NCBI GenBank assembly: GCA_964547125.1 | Contig: CAZJLS010000069.1 | Coordinates: 1 to 9,470, forward strand | DNA length: 9,470 nt | Direction of reading: 5' to 3' | From: Methanobrevibacter_A sp964547125 | Lineage (GTDB): Archaea; Methanobacteriota; Methanobacteria; Methanobacteriales; Methanobacteriaceae | Part shown: positions 4,916 through 9,470 of the stretch, piece after piece | Layout of the letters: each line of letters begins with the position of its first letter | Numbering within the stretch: position 1 is the first letter of the stretch | Notes under the pieces: generated by a model | What the model saw: the letters and a program-made list of their open reading frames with translations, nothing else | The model's database searches: none | What the model was told of the DNA's origin: nothing | Program-made: the position numbers and the translations under genes

Positions 4916-6094
4916 ATGTTTAAAAGAGATAAAAATTGGGCTGGAGAAACAATAATACAAACTACCAGACCAAATTTCATACTAGGAAACAAAGGAGCAT
5001 TATTTGCAATACTGCTCTTAGGAATATTAGTCTACATTTACAATTTAGTGAAAATGTTTGTAGTTAATTATAGTCTTGATTTAAAGATTTTAAAATTCAC
5101 TCAATTACCACTAACAAGAATAGTAACTCTAATATTCCTATTTATGGGTTTAATACTAGTTTTATATATCTTATTTAAAATTTTATCTTGGTCTACACAT
5201 AAATACACAATAACTACAGCAAGAATAATAACAGAAAAAGGATTTATACGTAAAAACAAATCAAGTATGCCATATAACACAATTCAAGATATCCAAATAG
5301 ATCAAAGTCTAATTGGAAGACTAGTTGGAATAGGTTCAGTAATAGTTTACAGTGCATATGATGGTAATAATTTAGATTTACATCAAATATCAAATCCACA
5401 AGAAATAGAAGAATTAATGTTTGATCAACTACAACAAAGTCGCAGAATGAGTGAACCAATTTCTCCTATACATAATCAATATCAACAAACACAACCAGAG
5501 TATCAGCAAGCTCAACAAACTTATCAACAAACTCCACAAGATTACCAACAGTCACAACAAGCTTATCAACAAGCACAACCAGAGTATCATCAAGCCCAAC
5601 AGAATTATCAACAAGCAGATTACCCTATTAATAATCAACAAAATGAGTACAACAACCAACATAATGAATATGCTAACGAAACAATAAATGGAAATGGTTT
5701 TAATTACTCAACAAACACTCATACTTTAAATAATGAAGGAAAGTTTCACAACCAATCAGAAGAACCAAGAAATTACACAACAGAAGAATTTGACCAATCT
5801 ATAAATGAAGCAATAAAAAATCTAAATGGAAATGTAAGATTCCAACAACAAGAAACAGATAAAAATCCTAATGAAAATATTCCACAAGAAAATATTCAAC
5901 ATGAAAATATTCAGCATGAAACTATCCCAAATAATGAACCCCATAATTTATATGATGATTCAATAAAAGAAACATACTCATCAGAAAAAGAAAATTATAT
6001 CCACTATCAAGATGACAAAAAATATGATAGTGAAACTGAAAGAGAAAATGTTATGGAACGCCATAAATCTAAATTTAACAAATATCGAAAATAA
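4916..6094 (+). CDS. Membrane protein with a bPH2 (YdbS-like) domain and a Gln/Asn/Tyr-rich repeat tail
   Basis: The protein has 392 residues. An N-terminal M-F-K-R-D-K-N-W-A-G-E leads into two membrane helices at about 27-45 and 67-90. The segment at about 96-172 fits the bacterial-PH-like domain 2 (formerly DUF304): Y-T-I-T-T-A-R-I-I-T-E-K-G-F, then M-P-Y-N-T-I-Q-D-I-Q-I-D-Q-S and G-R-L-V-G-I-G-S-V-I-V. After residue 180 the chain becomes low-complexity. Seven tandem heptads with consensus YQQ-A/T/S-Q-x-x cover 189-237, Asn-rich sequence follows, and four pentads like ENIQH cover 320-339. The tail is charged and ends in basic residues. bPH2 proteins are membrane-associated and poorly understood. 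The repeat tail is probably cytoplasmic and disordered. There is no Shine-Dalgarno before the ATG, but the N-terminus fits the family, so a leaderless message is possible. No partner gene is adjacent. Confidence 0.88.
   Translation: MFKRDKNWAGETIIQTTRPNFILGNKGALFAILLLGILVYIYNLVKMFVVNYSLDLKILKFTQLPLTRIVTLIFLFMGLILVLYILFKILSWSTHKYTITTARIITEKGFIRKNKSSMPYNTIQDIQIDQSLIGRLVGIGSVIVYSAYDGNNLDLHQISNPQEIEELMFDQLQQSRRMSEPISPIHNQYQQTQPEYQQAQQTYQQTPQDYQQSQQAYQQAQPEYHQAQQNYQQADYPINNQQNEYNNQHNEYANETINGNGFNYSTNTHTLNNEGKFHNQSEEPRNYTTEEFDQSINEAIKNLNGNVRFQQQETDKNPNENIPQENIQHENIQHETIPNNEPHNLYDDSIKETYSSEKENYIHYQDDKKYDSETERENVMERHKSKFNKYRK
5480..5626 (+). repeat. Seven 21-bp tandem repeats encoding YQQ heptads
   Basis: Seven in-frame 21-base units encode heptads such as YQQTQPE, YQQAQQT, YQQSQQA and YHQAQQN. 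Synonymous changes (tat/tac, caa/cag) show that the units have diverged at the DNA level while the protein pattern is kept. Confidence 0.85.
5873..5932 (+). repeat. Four 15-bp repeats encoding ENIQH-like pentads
   Basis: The four units ENIPQ, ENIQH, ENIQH and ETIPN are encoded by in-frame 15-base units built on GAAAATATTC. This is a second, independent expansion within the same low-complexity tail. Confidence 0.7.
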
Positions 6095-6443
6095 TATCTT
6101 TCAAAAATAATACACATTCTTTTTTAATTTTATATACATTTTCTCTAATTTTATACAACTTACACAAACAAGTTAAATATTATCTTATTTAGCTTCAATA
6201 ATTAAATAATTTAGATAAGAATCATATGAAATTATAAAAGATAAATTAAATTAAAATATCATCTACTTTTTTTCAAAAAAATCTAAAAAGCATATCACAT
6301 AAATAAAAATTAAAAAAAATTACACACTCAAAAACTCTTTATCCAAAATCCCACACATTAAAACACACAAACTAAAAAATACATACCACATCTAATTTAT
6401 TCAAGTTATAATTTTTAATTACTCAATTCATCTCTAAAAATAA

Positions 6444-6455
6444 TTTATATATAAT
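6444..6455 (+). promoter_or_regulatory. TATA box for fprA
   Basis: TTTATATATAAT, preceded by an A-rich stretch where a BRE would lie, predicts a start near 6475 and a leader of about 68 bases before the ATG at 6543. A second TATA-like stretch near 6505-6512 would put the start site on top of the ribosome binding site and is less likely. Confidence 0.5.
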
Positions 6456-6529
6456 ACTTATTTTAAATTAATCATTATAAGTCATTTTTATTCTATAATA
6501 ATTATTATATAATAAAAAAAAATTTTCTC

Positions 6530-6534
6530 GAGGA
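6530..6534 (+). promoter_or_regulatory. Ribosome binding site for fprA
   Basis: GAGGA lies eight bases upstream of the ATG at 6543 and supports this start. Confidence 0.65.
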
Positions 6535-6542
6535 AAAAAATT

Positions 6543-7766
6543 ATGAAAGCAGAATCTTTTAAAATAACTGATGGAGTATACTGGGTAGGAGCTCTAAACT
6601 GGGACACTCGAAGCTTCCACGGATACTCAATAAACGGAACAACCTACAATTGTTACCTTGTTTTCGGAGAAGACAAAGTAGCATTAATAGATAATGTTTA
6701 CCATGGGATGTCAAAACAATTACATGCAAGAATAAAGGATGCATTCGAAAAAGAAGGAAGAGACGAAGTCAAAATAGATGTATTCATACAAAACCACAGT
6801 GAAAAAGACCACTCCGACGGCCTATCAAAAACATTAAAAAAATTCCCAGAAGCAGAAATATATGCATCTGCTAAATGTGTAAACTTCCTAAAAGGACAAT
6901 TCGAAGAACTAAAAGATATTGAAGTAAACGAAGTAAAAACAGGGGATACAGTAGACCTTGGAGGTAAAACACTAACATTCTTCCAAGCACCATTACTACA
7001 CTGGCCAGACAGTATGTTTACAATGCTACTTGAAGATGGAATATTATTCTCAAACGATGCATTCGGACAACACTTATGCTTATCACAAAGATACGCAGAA
7101 GAAGTAGATCCTGGAACAATGGAAAAAGAAGCAAGAAAATACTATGCAAATCTTGTATTACTAGGATCTCCAGCATTAAGACGAAAACTTGCAGAATTTG
7201 AAGAATTAGGTTTAAAAGATAAAACAAAAATGATAGCTCCATGTCACGGACAAATATGGAAAAACCCAGAAACAATACTAGAATTATACACAAAATGGGG
7301 AACAGGAGTCTGTAAAGATAAAATAACAGTCATCTACGATACAATGCACCACTCCACACAAAAAATGGCACATGCAATAGCAGAAGGTATAATGAGTGAA
7401 GGTGTAGAAGTAGCAATGTACTTTATGCAAGAAGATGCACCAGATGATGTTATAACAGATGTTCTAGACAGTAAAGCAATAGCACTCGGAGCACCTACAA
7501 TGATGAACAACCCATTCCCACGTATAGGAAACACAATATACTGGTTTAATTGTGTAAACTTCAAACAAACAACCAGTATCAAAAAAGCATTACTATTCAG
7601 TAGTAAAGGATGGGGTGGAGGAGCCCTAAGAAAACTCCAACCAGATCTTGAAGGAGCTGGATTCGAAATATTTGATTCAATAGAAACAACATTCACACCA
7701 ACAGATGATGTATTGGATGACTGTTTTAATGCAGGTAAAGAACTTGCAAAAACAATAAAAGAATAA
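6543..7766 (+). CDS. fprA: F420H2 oxidase FprA (type A flavo-diiron protein)
   Basis: This 407-residue protein has the length of two-domain flavo-diiron proteins. It catalyses four-electron reduction of O2 to water using reduced coenzyme F420, protecting anaerobic methanogens from oxygen in the cytoplasm. Some relatives reduce NO. The N-terminal metallo-beta-lactamase-like domain keeps the diiron ligands: H85-x-E87-x-D89 followed by H90, then H153 (L-L-H-W-P-D), D172 (S-N-D-A-F-G) and H235 (P-C-H-G-Q-I-W). The flavodoxin domain begins at about 261 with I-T-V-I-Y-D and the FMN phosphate loop T-M-H-H-S-T-Q-K-M-A at 267-276. A-L-G-A-P-T and the S-K-G-W-G-G-G-A loop bind FMN further on. No rubredoxin or flavin reductase domain is fused, as expected for an enzyme that takes electrons directly from F420H2. 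It appears monocistronic, with its own TATA box and terminator. Confidence 0.95.
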   Translation: MKAESFKITDGVYWVGALNWDTRSFHGYSINGTTYNCYLVFGEDKVALIDNVYHGMSKQLHARIKDAFEKEGRDEVKIDVFIQNHSEKDHSDGLSKTLKKFPEAEIYASAKCVNFLKGQFEELKDIEVNEVKTGDTVDLGGKTLTFFQAPLLHWPDSMFTMLLEDGILFSNDAFGQHLCLSQRYAEEVDPGTMEKEARKYYANLVLLGSPALRRKLAEFEELGLKDKTKMIAPCHGQIWKNPETILELYTKWGTGVCKDKITVIYDTMHHSTQKMAHAIAEGIMSEGVEVAMYFMQEDAPDDVITDVLDSKAIALGAPTMMNNPFPRIGNTIYWFNCVNFKQTTSIKKALLFSSKGWGGGALRKLQPDLEGAGFEIFDSIETTFTPTDDVLDDCFNAGKELAKTIKE

Positions 7767-7790
7767 GAATAAACCTATTTTTATTCTTTT
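7765..7790 (+). terminator. Hairpin terminator after fprA
   Basis: AAGAATAAA (7765-7773) pairs with TTTATTCTT (7780-7788), nine base pairs around the loop CCTATT. It overlaps the stop codon and is followed by T-rich DNA. Confidence 0.6.
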
Positions 7791-7877
7791 AACTTTTTTT
7801 CTTATTTTTAAAATATATACACAAAAAAAACAGTTTTATACTAATATAATAATACTTTATCAAAAAAAAGAGATAAA

Positions 7878-7901
7878 GCAATAAATAAAAAAATTTATTG
7901 C
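7878..7901 (-). terminator. Hairpin terminator after the MFS gene
   Basis: GCAATAAAT (7878-7886) pairs with ATTTATTGC (7893-7901), a nine-base-pair stem around six A residues, 17 bases beyond the MFS stop. On the - strand it is followed by a T-rich run. On the + strand it is followed by CCTTTTTTTT, so it may act in both directions as a second stop for fprA read-through. Confidence 0.6.
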
Positions 7902-7918
7902 CTTTTTTTTAAAATTTT

Positions 7919-9157
7919 TTAATCTAAATCATTAATACTTACATCCTTAGTTTCAGGTAATGTCCAAATCCAAATACCACAAAGGAAAGCAAATAATGCA
8001 GCAATAGCTATACCATAACTTAAATCAAAGTAAGTTGCAACAAGAGTTATAATCACGGGGGTAATAAATTGAGCTCCACGTGCAAGATTGAAAACTGTTC
8101 CAACACCAGTATTTCTGATTTTTGTAGGGAACAATTCTGAGAATAATGCACCAAATCCACCAAAGAATCCAGTACCAAAACCTGTTAAAAACATAAATAC
8201 TAAGATTAAATCAGGAATAATATTAATAACATTCCAACAAAGAGTAATCATAGCTATACTTAAACCCATAATAAAACTATAAATAGTAAAAGCAGGACGT
8301 CTTCCAAGCTTCTGAGACACATAACCAAAACTAGTATAACCTGTGAAATCTCCAATTTGAATTATCACTATTCCAATTGTAGAACCAATTAATGTTAAAC
8401 CTCTCTCTTTTACAAGATATGTTGGTAACCAAGAATATGTAAACCAATATGCAGACATACCAAATATACATAAGATTAAAGACATAATGAAGATTTTTCT
8501 ATGTTCCTTAGTGATTAATTCTTTAAACTTTTTGAATATATTGGTTTTAGCATATTGATCTTTATTTTGAAGCCAAACATCAGATTCTTTAATATATCTT
8601 CTTATAAAAATAACTGTAATTGCAGGAATTATTGAAACTAAAAATGTCATCCTCCAACCAATAACAGGACTTACAACTCCTCCAACTAATGAAGCTAACA
8701 TCACACCAACAGGTGCTCCAGATTGCATGAAAGCACCAAATTTAGCCCGTAACTTATCAGGGAATGTTTCACTAATATAAATCTGTCCAGTAGCCCATTC
8801 TCCACCAACACCTAAACCAGTAATAAATCTAAATATTACTAATGAATAAAAAGACCATGAAAAAGCACATAATAATGTACCTACAGAATAAATAAGAATA
8901 GTCCACTGCAATACCTTTTTACGCCCATATTTATCTCCTAATGCTCCAAAAACAATACCTCCCAAACCAGTGGCAAATAATGATAAACCTAAACATAAAG
9001 AAAGCATTTCTGCATTAATATTTAAACTAGACTGGATTTCTGATATTAAAAAAGTAAATAATACTAAATCATAGAAATCAAAAACCCAACCAGCCCAACT
9101 CAAACCAAAAATTCTATAATGGTTTTTATTGAGTTTTGTTTCTTCATTCATTAACAT
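7919..9157 (-). CDS. Major facilitator superfamily transporter (MHS/sialate-symporter-like)
   Basis: This 412-residue protein has the length and hydrophobic pattern of a 12-helix MFS carrier with cytoplasmic ends. The first helix carries W-V-F-D-F-Y-D (D27, D30), typical of proton-coupled metabolite, sialate or lactate-type symporters. The loop between helices 2 and 3 has the MFS signature G-A-L-G-D-K-Y-G-R-K-K-V at 71-82, and its degenerate second copy is G-Y-V-S-Q-K-L-G-R-R-P at 278-288. R-F-I-T-G-L-G-V-G-G-E-W (110-121) with an acidic S-E at 129-130 is the sugar/organic-acid porter motif. K-E-S-D-V-W-L at about 190-196 leads into a basic central loop. Substrate cannot be told from sequence; a small organic acid or sugar acid is a reasonable guess. 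The start at 9157 has only a weak AGGT upstream, and M3 is an alternative. It is convergent with fprA and has no other partner in the window. Confidence 0.9.
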   Translation of the reverse strand: MLMNEETKLNKNHYRIFGLSWAGWVFDFYDLVLFTFLISEIQSSLNINAEMLSLCLGLSLFATGLGGIVFGALGDKYGRKKVLQWTILIYSVGTLLCAFSWSFYSLVIFRFITGLGVGGEWATGQIYISETFPDKLRAKFGAFMQSGAPVGVMLASLVGGVVSPVIGWRMTFLVSIIPAITVIFIRRYIKESDVWLQNKDQYAKTNIFKKFKELITKEHRKIFIMSLILCIFGMSAYWFTYSWLPTYLVKERGLTLIGSTIGIVIIQIGDFTGYTSFGYVSQKLGRRPAFTIYSFIMGLSIAMITLCWNVINIIPDLILVFMFLTGFGTGFFGGFGALFSELFPTKIRNTGVGTVFNLARGAQFITPVIITLVATYFDLSYGIAIAALFAFLCGIWIWTLPETKDVSINDLD

Positions 9158-9470
9158 AATTAATCTAACAACCTAAAAAAGTTAAATTATTTTAAAAAAT
9201 ATTCACATAAAAACATAAAATCTTTAATTTTTTTTTAGTATTAATTGATTTTCTTTATTTGATACTTTTTAAAGATTTTTATTTATTTTTTCAGAAGTTT
9301 TTTTTTAAAGAACTCTTTTAGGTTTAATTTTAAAATAAATATTTTCTAAACATTTAACAGATAATTTTGGAGAATATAAATTCTTAAATATATTTAAATA
9401 TAATTTTTTAAAAATTTTTCAATGCCGTCAATTTAATTTTTTTGTTGTGTTTTTATATATTTTTTCCTCC
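9158..9470. other. Gene-free AT-rich region upstream of the MFS gene
   Basis: No coding frame or RNA gene is convincing in these 313 bases. Long T-runs dominate the + strand. On the - strand a TATA-like stretch lies at about 9446-9460, and GGAGG at 9466-9470 is the last feature before the window ends. Neither is followed by a usable start codon at proper spacing. The MFS promoter presumably lies here, but I cannot place it. The strong C-over-G bias seen further left fades in this stretch. Confidence 0.45.

Larger units (their letters stand above)
6095..6542. other. 448-base intergenic region with strong C-over-G strand bias
   Basis: No coding frame, tRNA or C/D motif is visible on either strand. 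The + strand is nearly free of G: bases 6301-6360 contain no G and thirteen C by hand count. The left part has T-runs (near 6119-6125) that can end the bPH2 transcript. The right part holds the fprA promoter and ribosome binding site. Confidence 0.55.

Noticed and set aside
5480..5626. Tandem repeats considered as a CRISPR array
   Set aside because: The units are directly adjacent 21-base in-frame repeats with no spacers and lie inside a protein-coding gene.
5451..5687. A + strand open frame within the YQQ repeats
   Set aside because: It is an off-frame reading of the tandem repeats (Asn/Lys/Ile-rich) and lies wholly inside the bPH2 gene.
7334..7696. Open frame antisense to fprA (also one at 7018-7293)
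   Set aside because: These mirror the flavodoxin and diiron coding frames, have no ribosome binding site and show no recognisable domain.
9446..9470. GGAGG and a TATA-like stretch on the - strand at the window end, considered as the start of a gene
   Set aside because: No ATG or credible alternative start follows at ribosome-binding distance, and a stop codon appears soon in the nearby frames.

Overview
The window looks like a chromosomal segment of a very AT-rich, mesophilic methanogenic archaeon of the Methanobacteriales. Methanosphaera is my best guess, with AT-rich Methanobrevibacter next. Four things support this: an archaeal proteasome-activating nucleotidase (PAN), an archaeal MBF1 homologue, an FprA-type F420H2 oxidase, and archaeal-style TATA elements with intergenic DNA that is almost entirely A and T. 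The genus is inferred from gene content and composition, not proven.

Layout. Positions 1-1746 hold two co-directional genes for secreted or membrane-anchored proteins of unknown function: a small protein with a POTRA-like domain, and a protein with a signal peptide, an internal Cys4 zinc-ribbon-like motif and a C-terminal membrane anchor. After a gene-free AT-rich stretch (1747-2224) comes an information-processing and protein-quality cluster: a DUF356-family protein (+), the aMBF1 transcription co-activator (-), and PAN (+), the ATPase that feeds the 20S proteasome. Just downstream of PAN, a 12-bp hairpin is followed by an island of unusually high GC. That island reads as a complete archaeal C/D box sRNA with C, D', C' and D boxes, two 12-nt guides and a closing stem. 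Next is a membrane protein with a bacterial-PH-like (bPH2) domain and a long Gln/Asn/Tyr-rich repeat tail. After a 448-bp gap come the diiron flavoprotein FprA (oxygen detoxification) and, convergent to it, an MFS transporter on the - strand. The last 313 bases hold no convincing gene.

How the parts fit. PAN, aMBF1 and DUF356 look like a housekeeping neighbourhood for proteolysis and transcription. The divergent aMBF1/PAN spacer carries a TATA box and a 33-bp imperfect palindrome at the predicted PAN start site. The C/D sRNA probably guides 2'-O-methylation of rRNA. One guide has a 9-bp contiguous match to the universally conserved 16S decoding-centre segment, placing the modification at the position equivalent to E. 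coli C1402.

The points most worth a second look are the C/D sRNA and its targets, the abrupt inversion of strand composition near 1747, the HbFX (not HbYX) C-terminus of PAN, the prion-like repeat tail on the bPH2 protein, and the POTRA-like domain in an archaeon. I see no insertion sequence, CRISPR array, tRNA, rRNA or phage gene, and no large undescribed multi-gene system.
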